The notes under the pieces were generated by a model. That model was given only the letters and a program-made list of their open reading frames with translations. It did not search any database and was not told the origin of the DNA. The translations under genes were made by a program, and so were the position numbers. From Aporrectodea caliginosa (lineage: Eukaryota; Annelida; Clitellata; Crassiclitellata; Lumbricidae), in contig JACEVL010000153.1 of NCBI GenBank assembly GCA_020284085.1, positions 232,501-296,500 of the forward strand: a stretch of DNA of 64,000 nt. The letters run 5' to 3'. Numbering within the stretch: the first letter of the stretch is position 1; every line of letters begins with the position of its first letter. This document shows positions 10,111-22,112 of the stretch, in pieces.

Positions 10111-11063
10111 AATTTATTTCAAAACTGATAGGAATCAGATGTCACTCGTAGCTAAGATGTTGCTTGAGTTGTGTTTGAGTTTGACTGCAGACAGTAGTAG
10201 GAAACCAGACATTTATTGAAATTAATATAAAACCTAGAAAATACGTTCAATTTTCAAGAACGCCATAAGCCTTAAGGTAAACGAATTGCTTACCAGGACT
10301 CAGTTAACACAAATAGTTAACACAAACCAAGGAAGAAGGATTCAACTACCTTATCGGGAATCCATACAGTAATGATGTAGTTTTACTAAATTGTTCAAGG
10401 AACACAACATTTTAAAATTTGATATTTTGAAATTTGACAGACAACACTTGAGAGAAGCTATTTAGTTGTACAGGGATAATATTTTTATTTATATATCCTC
10501 ATTTTCTTTTCTTCACGAAAGATCGCGGAGTGAACATAGTTTACTTGGCGATGGGGGGCACTATGTAGTACTTATGTGTGTTTTTTGTTTTCATATGGAG
10601 GAAAGGCTTCTTCATGACGCTGATCCTTGACGATGAAAGAAGAATCGAAACAACTCGACGAGCTAACAAAATTCTCGACGGCTGTTCATACATACGTCAT
10701 CTCGTCGCAGTTACATTTTACCCACGATTCTTTTCCTCGTCTGAACATGGAGTACCATTCAAGAGCGTTTTCCACGTGCTGAACTTACTCCAAACCCCAA
10801 TTCAAAGGAACAGCGTTCTCCCAAGGCCTTTCTTCCAGTCGTTAACCATAGTTTTGTTCAAAATTATCACTTTACGGTCGTCCTATTTTTCGTCACGAGA
10901 TTGTGACACAGTTTCTTCGTATTCATATGTTATCGTTACGTCATACAGTCTGACATTATTGAAGACTTGAGATTATTCGATTCTTTTCATTGAGATTTTG
11001 TTTGCATTTTTGAAGCTTTACAAATATTATGAACACTTAACATTTTTACATTTTAACACTAGG
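10111..11063. other. No gene recognised
   Basis: AT-rich sequence. A 130-codon open frame at 10578-10970 (plus) has no motif I know and is rich in Ser, Phe and Leu. I do not support it as a gene. Confidence 0.4.
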
Positions 11064-11990
11064 TCTAACTTCTGTAGCGTCACACCAGAATTAATTTCAG
11101 ATCGGGACGATCTGAGCTGGAGAGGCGAGAGTAGTATAACAGAGAAGAAATAGGAGCTATATAAAGAGGACAGTAGGAAAGCAGGATGGGTAGAGACAGC
11201 AGTCATGATGATCAGTTTTGTGTTCGACAGACCAGAGTGAGTCAGGCTGAGTTATTAATAGAATTATTTCGAGGTAGTCTTAGCAACAGGGATAGGTCGG
11301 GTAACAAGATACAGCTTGAGGGGAAAACATTGCTACCACTACAAGCACAGCTTGACCAGGCAGGGTATTAGTGAGAGGCAGATGTACACATAGACTTGGC
11401 AGAAGCCACTTAGATAAAAATAGTTTCACTGGGGTAAGCTAGGGCGAGCAGTAGTCAGACAAAGAAATGAGTCAGGAATAGGATGTGCTAGTAACCGACT
11501 GACCAGAGAATTAGGGGAGGATAGAGGATCAGCGTGGAATTTGGAGGAAGAGATGAGCCATGCAGGTAGAGGCCTGAGAGGGAAACAATTTAAGTATCGA
11601 GCAGAAAGAAAGAGATTCATTCGGGCGAGGAACAACAGCCGAGGCAGGAAGCGTAGAAGAACGCTGGAGAAGACGAACGAGGAAGATGGGGAAGGAACGA
11701 AGGAACAGAACATCGGACTGAGGATAGGAGGAGAGAAAGGATATCTTAAGATAAGTTACAAGTAACGTGGTTTAGTTTTTATTATTATTTTACTGTCTGG
11801 TATTATTACGTTTAACATTCTAATCATCGTCAGTACTAACTTAGATAAAAGCGAGTTGCTCTCGTGATGCTAATAGTTTCCCTAGTAACTTTGTAACTTG
11901 TAATTTGTAACCTTTCACAGCGGGTGTTTAATTATAATAAATTATTGAAATTGAATTCTGTTTTAATATCTTTAATTTAATAGTTTTGAC
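11064..11990 (+). mobile_element. Possible solo LTR
   Basis: The block has LTR-like organisation: it starts near TGTAGCGTCACACC, has a TATA-like ATATAAA at about 11158, and an AATAAA-type signal near 11935. It ends near GGTGTGATACTACTA, which is nearly the inverse of its start. No second LTR, primer-binding site or clear 5-bp duplication was found, so this is tentative. Confidence 0.35.
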
Positions 11991-12339
11991 GGTGTGATAC
12001 TACTACCACAAAGCGAAGCTAGCCTTAAAAGATAAACTTTTGTTAAAATATACTTAGATACCTTTTAAATAAACTCACAGAACTCTATAAGAACCATCAG
12101 CGCGGTCTGTTGGCTAGTGGATACTTTTCGTCCGCGTCATACGTTCAGTTAACACCTGTGTTGTTTAGGAGTCTAAGTGGAAAACAAAATTTGAGAAATT
12201 TATCTCCTCCAATGGAAATTTGAATCTTCTACCGCTTGGATTAGAGACCGCTTGCGAACGACTAAACAATCGCGCACTTAGACACCTTTAAAACGATTTA
12301 ATCCGACCATATAATAAAGATAAATATGATGTGCGCTGT

Positions 12340-12540
12340 AATAACTCTGCCACTGTTCGCTTTCTGACAGTGACAGTCCTAAGCCTGGATAAAGAAGGAG
12401 GGAGACGCTAATGGTCTTTCTTACCACACAGTGGTCGTTAAACAGTAAACAGGCAAGTGAGCTGCAATAATTTTATGCCAAAAATAATCTTTGTCGGCGG
12501 CAACGGCCTATGTTGTCATAAGCTGCCGTTAAACTCTGGA
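12340..12540 (+). repeat. Hairpin-repeat family: Y module then X module
   Basis: A Y-type block (about 12350-12440: GACAGT, CCTAAGCCTGGATAAAG, GACGCTAATGGTC) is followed by an X hairpin at exactly 12495-12528: outer stem CGGCGG/CTGCCG, inner stem CAAC/GTTG, 7-nt loop, 7-nt bulge. It ends GTTAAACTCTGGATCCAT. A (T)TTAGACACCTTTAAAACG (Z) block lies upstream at about 12280. Confidence 0.75.
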
Positions 12541-12574
12541 TCCATTACCGGCCGATGAATACGTCGTTCTTATA

Positions 12575-12760
12575 TTCATACCTGCATGCATGCATGCATA
12601 TTGCATACATGAAAACACATACACATTTAACTACATGTATAGCATTACACATAAATGCATATATACAAGAATGCACACATTCATGCATGCAAACAAACAT
12701 ACAAATATATGCGTACATGAATACGTACATACATACATACACCCATACACATAACATGTC
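12575..12760. repeat. (CATA)n/(CATG)n microsatellite-like tract
   Basis: Irregular CATA and TGCA repeats; the Tyr/Cys/Met-rich and His/Thr-rich frames over it are not genes. Confidence 0.85.
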
Positions 12761-12899
12761 ACGAAAGAGAAGCATGAAAATGAGCTTCTGCATGATGCTC
12801 TGGCAGTGTCAGTCTCTAGCTCGGATTGGGGGAAATCGATTTCATCTTCTATACTCCGCCAATGTTAGTACTCTAATGGGGGACTCTGTGAGCAGTTCC

Positions 12900-13560
12900 T
12901 TTAAGCGGCGATAGGCGTCGCCAGTATGTGATGTGGTCTAAGCAGTACTTCCGTAAAGTCACTTTAGCGTAAATAAACCATAGACATCATATATTAAATG
13001 TAAGATGTCTATGAAATCAACATACCGCACAACAGAGCACACATTGTTACCTAGAGTAGCCAAACGGCATCCCATCCTGGCGCCACCTATAGCAGCCATT
13101 TTTACAGAGTCCCCCATAGGGCCAGTCTCAAGCCTGGAAAAAGGGGATGGCGATGCTAATCATTTTTGTCAGGTCGAAGCTTTGTTAAATCGAAGCTACA
13201 CGTCATAAAAAATTTCCTGTATAATTTTCGTTTCTACTAGGACAGTTTTAAAATGCTTTCACCAGTCGCGATATATTTATGCCAGCGCCATTGCTATGCA
13301 ATATTTCAAAAGATTTCAAAATTTAAATACCGTGAAATTCTGCACACAACTTCACAATGGATGACGTTTAACTTCTGATAAAGAAAGAGGGTGATTCTAA
13401 ATCCTTGTCATGAAACAGTCTCTAAAAATTGAAACAATAGCACAAAATCAACTGAAACTATAACACACTATTAAATACGCTGGATTTTCTTTTTAACTTC
13501 GACACCTTTAAAACGCTGTTATCTACGCAATATATTTTGAACCAGCACACAAATTTTAAT
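12900..13560. other. No gene seen
   Basis: AT-rich sequence with short repeat remnants (AAGCCTGGAAAAAGGGGATGG near 13133 and GACACCTTTAAAACG near 13500 belong to the hairpin-repeat family). Confidence 0.5.
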
Positions 13561-13564
13561 GAGA

Positions 13565-14470
13565 CTTGCCCTTTATCGTATCGTATCGTATCGTATTCAA
13601 GTATTTGTAAAGCGCCTCTCGTAGGGTAAACCGTTCAGAAGCGCTCCCAGTGTGCTAAGCCCCGTGAAAATAAACAGGTTTTGAGAAAAGCGAAGGAAGA
13701 AGAGAGACTGCCAGAGAGAATTTTAGAGCGAACAGAAGGAGAAAGAGCATTCCAAAGAGAGGGACCAATTGAAACAAAGGAACGAGCCTGAGCCATAGCA
13801 GTTCTACTACGGGGAACCAAGAGGTCAAGTCTATTGCAGGAACGAAGTGGACGGTGGGAGGAAGCTGAGTGAGGCCGAAGAATTACACCAACCAGATATT
13901 GAGGGGCAAGACCCTTCTGAGCCTTGAAGATCAGAGAAAGGATTTTAAATTGTATGCGAGCATGCAGAGGGAGCCAATGAAGTTCGTCAAACATAAAGGT
14001 AGAGATGTGAGAGTACCGGGGAAGGCGGGCTATCAGTCTAGCAGCTGTGTTGAGGACCGACTGAAGAGGAGAGAGACGAATCTTAGGAAGACCAACAAGA
14101 AGGGAATTGCAGTAGTCAATCCGAGAAAATACAAAAGCATGAACTAAAGTTGTGAATATGGAGGAGGAGACAGAACGACGAATGACCCTGAGACGCCTTA
14201 AGTGAAAATAGGAGGAGCGTGTGAGATTAGAGATGTGCTCGGTAAAGGTAAGTGAACTATCAAGGGTAACACCCAGATCGCGTACACTTGACGAGAAAGA
14301 GAAGAGTGGGAACTTTTCAGAGAGGAGAGCAAAATCAAGTTTATGGAGCTGCTGAGGGGTACCAAACCAGATGAATTGAGTCTTAGAAGCATTAAGGGAG
14401 AGGCGATTAGATGACATCCAAGAGTGAAGATGATTAGAGAGAGATTGAATACTCCCGACCAAAAGCAACT
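13565..14470 (-). mobile_element. 5'-truncated CR1/L2-like LINE (RT C-terminal part) with (GATAC)n tail
   Basis: A 281-codon minus-strand frame (13635-14480) begins just after the RT catalytic motif and contains NRLSLNASKTQFIWFG, RDLGVTLDSSLTF, HAFVFSRIDYCNSLLVGLP, QSVLNTAARLIARLPRYSH and ELHWLPLHARIQFKIL. The frame is uninterrupted to a natural stop, after which the GAGCGCTTC/GAGAGGCGC hairpin and GATAC repeats end the element. Truncation near 14470 removes the endonuclease and the catalytic YADD-type box, so it cannot move on its own. Related copies are at 53392-53650, 55150-55795 and 61008-61680. Confidence 0.85.
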
Positions 14471-14819
14471 GCGATGACAAATAATGTTAATAAACACACT
14501 GTCTTTAGAGGCCATTACAAACATGACCAGGATCTCTGAGATTTCACAGGTAATAATCGCATCTACGGCTGTGGCAATTGCAAGATGTCGTTAAACAATG
14601 CAAGCGAGCATGATGGCTGTATTTCTCGGGACTTCGATATGCAGATGACATGTTGATTTAACGAACATTAGTTTACGCTTGGTGCTTTAGTAATGCGACG
14701 ATCTAGAAGTTTTTTTCTAAATCCCATTATGTTGCGTCTAACTCACATGTTGATTATCATTCGAACAACCACGATAGGTTATCCATTAGATATGTAGGAA
14801 TGATACGTTCTTTTGTGCA

Positions 14820-15070
14820 TACTTGCATACGGGCACAAACATGCAAACATACACACATACACATCTGCAAACATACATGACATTGCGTACGTACATACAA
14901 ACACATACATAAATGCATAAACAAACATACACACACATATACACATAGTAATACAATACCACATGTAAACATACAAGAATGCACACATGCATACATACAA
15001 TCAATCAAATAAGCATACATACATACATGCATACATACATACATCCATACATACATACACATATTAATAC
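14820..15070. repeat. (ACAT)n microsatellite-like tract
   Basis: Irregular CATA/ACAT repeats. Cys- and Met-rich minus-strand frames over it are composition artefacts. Confidence 0.85.
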
Positions 15071-15120
15071 ATGTGCAAGCATACACGTATATTTTAATGC
15101 AAACATACGCATGCATTGAT

Positions 15121-15640
15121 TATTATTATTATATTCGTTTTATTGGTAACAAAAACTGATAGTCACACCGCCATCAGGTACATTGCAATTTAACAAAAGT
15201 TATGAATGAATGCTAAGCAAGATTGTACCATATACCATAACAAGAAGCCAATGTTAGAGCGACAATAAGGCAACAAATTGTTATCAACTATTACCTGATG
15301 AATTGTTAAGTTAATTGAGAGAGTAACGTGGGATGAGTAATTTATCAGCATTAGTGGTTTGAGGATGGCTTTTTATACAGGACTCGTGAGATAAAAAGTT
15401 TATCATCTTTAGTGGGCAACACAAAGTTGTGAGGGCGTGGTCTCATTTTGTAATGACGATCAATAATCGGAGGAAAAAGCGGCCGAAGAACATGGAAGTC
15501 GTTTCTGGAGACAGCAGCCAGGAGGCGATCATCAGCCTGGTCCACCATTTCAGCAGCAGTTAGCGAGTCTTCCCTTAGGTAACCTGATCGGCGGCACCTT
15601 GCCAAAAGACGCTCAATCCTGGCCCGGTCCGTGGAGGTTG
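15121..15640 (-). mobile_element. LINE 3' part with MRPRxHN coding motif and (AAT)n tail
   Basis: The minus-strand frame 15351-15605 reads ADDRLLAAVSRNDFHVLRPL and then HYKMRPRPHNFVLP and FISRVLYK. From memory this is the C-terminal block of a LINE protein common in marine invertebrates (NLRPRxHN..LP...F..RMLY). A 3' untranslated part runs to 15121 and ends CCAATAAAACGAATA plus AAT repeats. Paralogues are at 23805-24190, 42808-43080 and 58975-59240. Confidence 0.6.
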
Positions 15641-16025
15641 TAAAACCCCACCAGGCCAGATTAACACATTCGTCTTACGTACAAAATAAAACGAATAGAG
15701 TCAGCGATGCCTCGATATTTGTCGTTTTCGACATCTCCGTCGGATCATATATACTGACAGAGACACATTATACGTTGCTCGCAGCGACACCTAGCGTCTG
15801 GAGCGTCCGCTAAGAGAGACAGAGAGAAGCGCCACCTTGTGACCGGAGTCTATCCAGTCGACTGATTCATAGGTCAGACATCTGCGGCCAATGCATCCGT
15901 CCGCAGGTTGTCATGGCGACCGATTAGGATCGACCGCTACGTCATAATAAAGGCGACATGACGACGAAGGGATTTTGAGATTGCAGAGAAACGAAGGAGG
16001 AGGAAGTCATGAATACTGATCTAGG
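15641..16025. other. No gene seen
   Basis: Mixed sequence with no recognisable coding, repeat tail or TIR. Confidence 0.4.
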
Positions 16026-16029
16026 ACGA

Positions 16030-16158
16030 ACACTCTCCGATTTCCTATATATATACATATATATTCATGTATGTATAAGTATGAAGTCTCTATATGCATG
16101 CATATATACATGTATTATATGCAATATATTATAATACAAATATGCATGTATGTGTCTA

Positions 16159-16222
<64 letters not shown>

Positions 16223-16245
16223 TAATATTATAAGCATTATATCAT
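16030..16245. repeat. (TA)n / ATGT-rich tract
   Basis: Includes two long (TA)n runs at about 16165-16220. Confidence 0.9.
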
Positions 16246-16479
16246 AAGCATGTGGATTTACTCTCTATTAAGATAGATGCTTTGCTTGTACATGTACATT
16301 GTACATATAAATATGTGTTTACAAAGAGATACATGTAACTGGCCATATATATATATATATATAGACTTATATGTCGACAGAAATCAGTAAAACTATACAC
16401 ACATGTTTCTTGCATGTGCATTAGTCTAGGATAAAGTGCAATCTGTATATTTCTATATCTACATGTATACATGAACACA

Positions 16480-16720
16480 GTTAGCAAACATTGTGTGTGC
16501 TTGCTTGTGTGTATCTGTATGTTTGTGTTTTCGTTTGTATGTGTGTTTGTGTGCTTGGTTTCGTGTTTTTTCAAGAGTGTGTGCTTGTGTGTATTTGTAG
16601 TTTGTGTATGGTGTGTGTTTGTCTGTTTGCTTGTGTGTGTGCTTTTATGCGTGTGCTTGTTTGTGTGTATCCTTGTATGTTGTGTTTCTGTATGTGTGCT
16701 TGTGCATGTGTGTTTCTGCT
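16480..16720. repeat. (TG)n-rich low-complexity tract
   Basis: TGTGTGCTTG-type irregular repeats; Cys/Val-rich plus-strand frames are artefacts. Confidence 0.85.
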
Positions 16721-16901
16721 TCCCACAATCGACTGAATTCAAAGACTCTGAATTTGTTGCCATCAACCAATCTTGAAACGGAATGCGTTAGATGGGTTCT
16801 ATGTGTGTGTGCGTGGGCCCACCACTGGTGATTCATCTCGTTCTCAATGCAATTTAACTCACTCGCTAAATTTCTCTTCTGACTGAAATTGAAAACATCA
16901 A

Positions 16902-17160
16902 GCAATGGGACGGGGAGATGGTTGAATGGTCACATGCTGGAACAAGGATCAGATGGACGCGGGTTTGATAACCGCTAGCCCCGTAAGATTGAGTCAGCCT
17001 TTAGCTCCCTAGGGGCGACTGTAAAATGAGCAGTAGGACACATGGGCGCCTTTGCAGGCTGCCATACAGTTAAATTCGACTCCTGTTAAACTTGTTATCA
17101 TCTGCTACTACTAAATCATGTAATCCTACTGCATACTTGTCAGTTTGAATTAATAAATTA
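16902..17160 (+). mobile_element. tRNA-derived SINE, family C
   Basis: The start has an A-box-like TGGTTGAATGG (about 16920) and a degenerate B box (GGGTTTGATAACC, about 16963). The body GTAAAATGAGCAG ... GCTGCCATACAGTTAAAT is shared with the minus-strand copy at 27960-28258. The 3' part reads TGTCAGTTTGAAT and runs straight into (AAT)n, which is probably its tail. Confidence 0.75.
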
Positions 17161-17505
<345 letters not shown>

Positions 17506-17509
17506 GTTT

Positions 17510-18345
17510 CGACGTTTAGTATGCAGAGTTATTATTAATATGGGTAGGTCCAGTGATTGCTTTTCTAATTAATCTGCACTTTCATTAACTCTTAGACCAT
17601 TGTTGTGGTAGCATGACTATGGATTCATATCAAGTAATCGTGTACTTTATTTCCTTTTTATTTGGTTAAAATTCCTTATTGTATCTTCTAATAGGATAGG
17701 TCTACACTTATAAAAGGACAACTTAGAGACAACTGCGAGACCTGATCAATTAGTAACGGTAGGTGCGGATTAAAAGTTTATATAGGATGGGTTTTCCAAG
17801 TTTTAAGGGTGTCGAAGTGCAGCGATATAACTAATACTTCCGTGCGGAAATAATATCGATGACAATATTTTAAACGTTGTGTATATCCATTTGTTTTTGT
17901 GTCCCACTTCGTCATACGGTGTATCCGGAAAATCCACGACTCAACTAGAAAAGAAGTCCAGACTTTCATAAGTTATGGTTTCTTGAATTTTTGCAGTACC
18001 GTGCATCAGTAACAGCGTTAAAACTGGAACAACCGAGGCTATGAGTAAATTAAATGGTTGATGTTAAACATCTTAATAAGACAGACACTTGAAAGAATAA
18101 TAATATTATTATTCGCGTGCGTTGTGCGTTTTAAATTCTTGTAAAAGTTGATACTTTCCACCGCAGAATTCGCGATGTTGGGTGCCGCGACGTTTATATA
18201 GCATTAGTTGAAAGCGTTTTAAAGGTGTCTGATTCGACGTCGATATACTTATTATCATAAATGGTTTGTATACATCTATTATCTATAATCACAAAATATT
18301 TAGTAATTGCCGCGAAATAACTTTAAAGTGCGAATGCATTCCTTG
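17510..18345. other. No gene seen
   Basis: AT-rich sequence. TTATATAGCATTAGTTGAAA near 18193 with AAAGGTGTCTGA is a Z block of the hairpin-repeat family (minus sense). Confidence 0.45.
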
Positions 18346-18352
18346 AGTTTAA

Positions 18353-18386
18353 CGGCATCTTATGACAACAAAAGCCTTTGACGTCG
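18353..18386 (-). repeat. X hairpin (minus sense)
   Basis: 34-nt hairpin with sense outer stem CGACGT/ATGCCG (one mismatch), preceded by a Z block (about 18193-18240). Confidence 0.65.
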
Positions 18387-18559
18387 ATAGAAAAACTGTT
18401 TAGAACAGTACTCATCTTTCCTATGGTATAATACGTCTTCAAGTTCACTGCCCTTGGGAAGGTTCGCACGTACAGAGATGCCAATCCTATTGGTGCAGAG
18501 CTTTCTCCTTCAGTTTGCTGTATCCATGCACCCACCATCAGCCAGTTTAGCAGTATCCC

Positions 18560-18885
18560 TCTACGTTTTCGTCTCGTTCTCTCGCAATCCAGTTTCCCTC
18601 CATGATTGTTCTGAGTATAGGAAATCCTCTCTCAGTGTGTGACTAATCCACTTACTTTGTTTCTCTCTCAAATAGATAGTAGCCTCTTTCACCCCGTATG
18701 CATCACCTCTTCATTTGTTTTATGCTCTGTCCAACTAACCTTTTCCATTCTGCACCAGACCCACATCTCCAAACCTCCAAGCTTCTGATGTCTTCCTTTC
18801 TGATGGTCCATGTTTCTCATCCATACAATACCACACTCAATTTCATTGTTTTAGCCATTCTCTTATTTGCCTTTCTTTTTGATGG
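18560..18885 (-). mobile_element. RTE-like LINE fragment (C-terminal region)
   Basis: The minus strand encodes LEMWVWCRMEKVSWTEHKTN, the same region as CEMWIWRKMLRVPWTEKRTN in the full-length element, with stops and frameshifts around it. Confidence 0.65.
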
Positions 18886-18898
18886 ATCCAGAGTTTAA

Positions 18899-18932
18899 CG
18901 ACATCTTCTGACAACAAGGGCCGTTGAAGTCG
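18899..18932 (-). repeat. X hairpin (minus sense) next to GGATCC tail
   Basis: 34-nt hairpin; sense 3' side GTTAAACTCTGGATCCATC. Confidence 0.7.
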
Positions 18933-19189
18933 GCAGAAATTATTTTTACTTAACGCAGGTCAGTATTTTGGGTTTCCATTCCTTGACACACTAAACGATA
19001 TTATAATTAGGGTAGAGTGGGGCAAAAGGCCCACTTTTCAGGTCAATTGTCATATCTCAAAAAGTTATTACCCTATAACTATGAAATATGTGCAGGTAGA
19101 TACATCATTCATTTTGCTGTATAAAAGTACCATAATAATGTCTATCTACAGCATCAGTAATGTGTGGGGATGATTTTCTCTCGACACCC

Positions 19190-19275
19190 AAAAAGGGCGT
19201 CTTGCCCCGTGGGTGGGGTAAAAGGCCCACACGTGTGAGGCAAAAAGCCCATGGGTGGGCGTTTTACCCCGCACT
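19190..19275. promoter_or_regulatory. Left subterminal repeat cluster of the pogo-like element
   Basis: Alternating GGGCGT/ACGCCC and GGGGTAAAA/TTTTACCCC blocks; the segment at 19247-19273 is the inverse of 22056-22082. Likely transposase-binding sites (inference). Confidence 0.5.
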
Positions 19276-19616
19276 GTGTAACTTTAGTTATAATGCTGAA
19301 AAATGAGAACACATAAGATTTAATAGACAGTCCAATAGGCCTACACATGCACTGAAAGTGACCTAAGCACAGCCGAATACGTGCAGAATGTCCCAGGCCT
19401 ATTCAAAAATACAAAAACTGTCAATAATGTCCATTAGATCTCTCGTAGCAAGTCCCAGCTCACAAGACACAGCTCACTCGATAGACTATCACAGCAGCCG
19501 CAGCAGTCAGAAGTAAAAAACACTTGGCAACAAGAATCAGGTGAATCGAGTAACCAAGATCAGGAATGGACATGCATCATATACCAAGTACAGTTATAAA
19601 ATGCAGTAGGCCTAGT

Positions 19617-20134
19617 CTAGTCAGACTCGCAGTTTGGGCAGGTGAAATAGGAATAACCATCTGTGCAAGCCTCGTGTGCCCACTTCGCACACTGTTGGCA
19701 CTGGACCCATTTCTCACGGGACATGCTGTTAGCGAAAGGTTCGCCGCATATCAGGCATGGCCATTCCTCGTCTTCACTGCTGGTATCATCGTGTGTCGCT
19801 TTGCGCTTCTTACTTCTCACCGCTGCGGTTTTGGTTTTAGGAAGAAGTTTCGCTCTTTTCTTCCGTCCGGTTGTTGACGTCGAAGGCTGTGGGTCGTCGT
19901 TTGAACTGCGTTTCCTTTGTTTCGTTGACTCCAGGCTCTTAATGAGAGCGGCACTCTTCGCAGCGGCCTTGGAAGCAATGGCGGAAGAACGTGCTTCCGC
20001 GACTTTCAACTTGTCTTCCAATTCATTCTTGTATGGCGATCCTGTTAAAAGCGTTGCAGATTCAGCTTTACGTGTTCGAGAGCGTACACCAGAGATCTTC
20101 GGACGAGGTGATATTGCCAAGATCAGTCTCCGAG
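19617..20134 (-). CDS. pogo-like transposase, exon 2 (PHD-like finger)
   Basis: After the acceptor GCAATTGCAG (ending at 20135), CT completes the split Ala codon and the frame reads ARRLILAISPRPK, then SPYKNELEDKLK and a Lys/Arg/Ser-rich segment likely to contain the nuclear signal. It finishes with a Cys/His-rich finger: CLICGEPF, WVQCQQCAKWAHEACTDG, YFTCPNCESD and TAG at 19617-19619. The spacing (C-x2-C, C-x2-C, H-x2-C, C-x2-C) matches PHD-like fingers found at the C-terminus of many pogo-type transposases. A second exon of 171 codons brings the protein to 674 residues. The phase match with exon 1 supports the intron. Confidence 0.85.
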
Positions 20135-20433
20135 CTGCAATTGCACGCATCCACAAAACCATTTATGTAGAAGGCCAGAGTACATCAAGTTCAATATAAA
20201 AAGTAGGCCTATGGCCTACTTAGAAACTTAAAATTAAAAGGAAAATGTTCACCAGGCCTAAACTTATATTCACTGTGTTTCTCATAATTTAATTCTAACT
20301 TGACTAACTACCAATCATCAACTTCATTGATGTAAATGTAGGCGCGGGTTCTCGTCACATTCTACTAATAAACGAATACAATAGGCCTAATAATCAAATG
20401 GCTAAGCAACACTAAATGTAATAAGTTACCTAC

Positions 20434-21940
20434 CTTGTTCAGCATCACTCAGTTGAGCAGAAGCCTGTGCATCAGCAGTCACCGGCTGAACGACGGTGGG
20501 AGTCGGAGGGACCGACGGTGCATCAGCAGTCACCGGCTGAACGACGGTGGGAGTCGGAGGGACCGACGGTGCATCAGCAGTCACCGGCTGAACGACGGTG
20601 GGAGTCGGAGGGACCGACGGTGCATCAGCAGTCACCGGCTGAACGACGGTGGGAGTCGGAGGGACCGACGGTGCATCAGCAGTCACCGGCTGAACGACGG
20701 TGGGAGTCGGAGGGACCGGCAGTGCCTCTTCGGTAACTGTTGCTGCCTGGAAGTCGTCGTCAGTGAACACCTCTGGATCGAATGGCCACAGTCCACTGCA
20801 CTTAAATCCATTGACGGCCTTTTCGGGTGTAGCCGTTCGCAAATATGCAGTGCCAAATATGCCTGCCATGTCGTAGAATGAAATACGTTTTCCCGGATGG
20901 GAGACCATCCAGGAATCGGCAGCAACATTGTAACCGCTCTTGAGCGACTTGAAATAGCTTCTATCAAGCGGCTGCATCTTGTGGGTGGAGTGCGGTGGAA
21001 GAGTGAGAAGATGCAGACCATTCTCACGTGAAAAAGTGATAGCGCTCAGAGTCTTGTGGCTGTGATGACCATCAAGTATTATAATTTGCGGATTGTCTGT
21101 GGATGCACGAGTGAAACCGACAAAATGCTGAAGCCATTTAATGAATAGCTCTGAATCTGTCCATCCGCTTGTACTTGTGTATCCCACAGATTGTGGTGGT
21201 GCACCATTGAGCAGAGCTGGAATCATCCTTTTTCGTGGATAGATGAACATTGGTGGCAAAAATGCACCAATCGCACTCATTGCGCATATCACTGTAACGG
21301 TTGCGCCTCGCTCGCCACTTGTCACTTTACCAACGGTTCTCTGCCCCTTAGTAGCGATGATTTTCCCTGGACGTTGCACGTTGGTGATTCCAGTTTCATC
21401 CATGTTCCAGATTCTTGATGGTGTGCATGGAACATCAACAAGTAGTTGCCTGTAGACGTCAAAGAATTGCTTGACTTTAGGTCTGTTGAAAGCCACTGCA
21501 CGCGATAGATTTGTTCCCTGTGGCGCACGTATTGAAAGATCTGGATATCTTGAGAAGAACCCAGAGAGCCAGTCCTTCCCAGCCATCTGACTTTTCCTAC
21601 AGAACCTATGATTGATGCCTGCTGCCTCGGCCATGTCAAAAGCAAGACGTCTGACATCTCTTGGAGTGAGACCGTACAAAGCCTTTTCCATATATTTTAT
21701 ATGATTGCAAAGTTCAGATTCAAGGGCAACAGATAGTACTGGCGTATGGCATCCCAACTTCAACACACCTGGCATCGTGGTATGGTGGTCACGATGTCGG
21801 CGCAAGGTTCGCGCGGGTATGCCCATCTCCCTACTCGCTTGAATGAGAGGCATGCCCTGACTAAGGGCTTCCAATGCTGTAGCAAGTCTCTCTTCACCAT
21901 ACTCTCCTCTTTCCGACTTTCGCTTGTAGACACGTACCAT
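20434..21940 (-). CDS. pogo-like transposase, exon 1 (HTH and DDE domains)
   Basis: The start is ATG at 21940 (MVRVYKRKSERG), the usual pogo/Tigger opening; a longer frame to 21958 lies behind a possible acceptor (TTTTTAG). Residues about 12-50 form a psq-type helix-turn-helix (ASREMGIPARTLRRH). Residues about 119-140 resemble the CENP-B/HTH2 domain (KDWLSGFFSRYPDLS). The DDE domain has Asp181 (WNMDETGI), Asp290 (IILDGHHSH) and Asp326 (KMQPLDRSYFK), 35 residues between the last two. All three catalytic acids are present. A run of five 17-residue repeats (PSVPPTPTVVQPVTADA) follows. The exon ends CAAG|GTAGGT, a near-ideal donor; the 299-bp intron is 20135-20433. The enzyme would cut and paste the element in the nucleus. 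Confidence 0.92.
20468..20722. repeat. Coding minisatellite, five 51-bp units
   Basis: Five nearly identical units encode PSVPPTPTVVQPVTADA in the transposase linker. The unit is in frame (17 codons), so copy number can change without breaking the gene. Confidence 0.95.
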
Positions 21941-22049
21941 GATGTAATCTAAAAACAATTCATTGCAGACTCATTTACCATACCCTACCAAAACGATTAT
22001 CACAATAGCAAGCAAGCGAACAAGAATTTAGCAACAAGCCTACTTTACA

Positions 22050-22112
22050 CGTGGGTCGTTGCGGGGTAAAACGCCCACCATGGGCGTTTCACCCCATATA
22101 GAGGGTGGGCGT
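22050..22112. promoter_or_regulatory. Right subterminal repeat cluster of the pogo-like element
   Basis: GCGGGGTAAAACGCCCACCA and its partly palindromic continuation GGGCGTTTCACCCC mirror the left cluster at 19247-19273. Confidence 0.5.

Noticed and set aside
10578..10970. 130-codon open frame, possible gene
   Set aside because: No recognised motif, biased composition and no supporting splice or start context.
18353..18386. X/Y repeats as MITEs with terminal inverted repeats
   Set aside because: The defined 84-bp insertion at 44044-44127 has no TIR and has a 10-bp duplication, which suits retroposition better.
20468..20722. CRISPR-like regular repeats
   Set aside because: Units are contiguous, lack spacers and lie in frame in a transposase; this is a eukaryotic genome.
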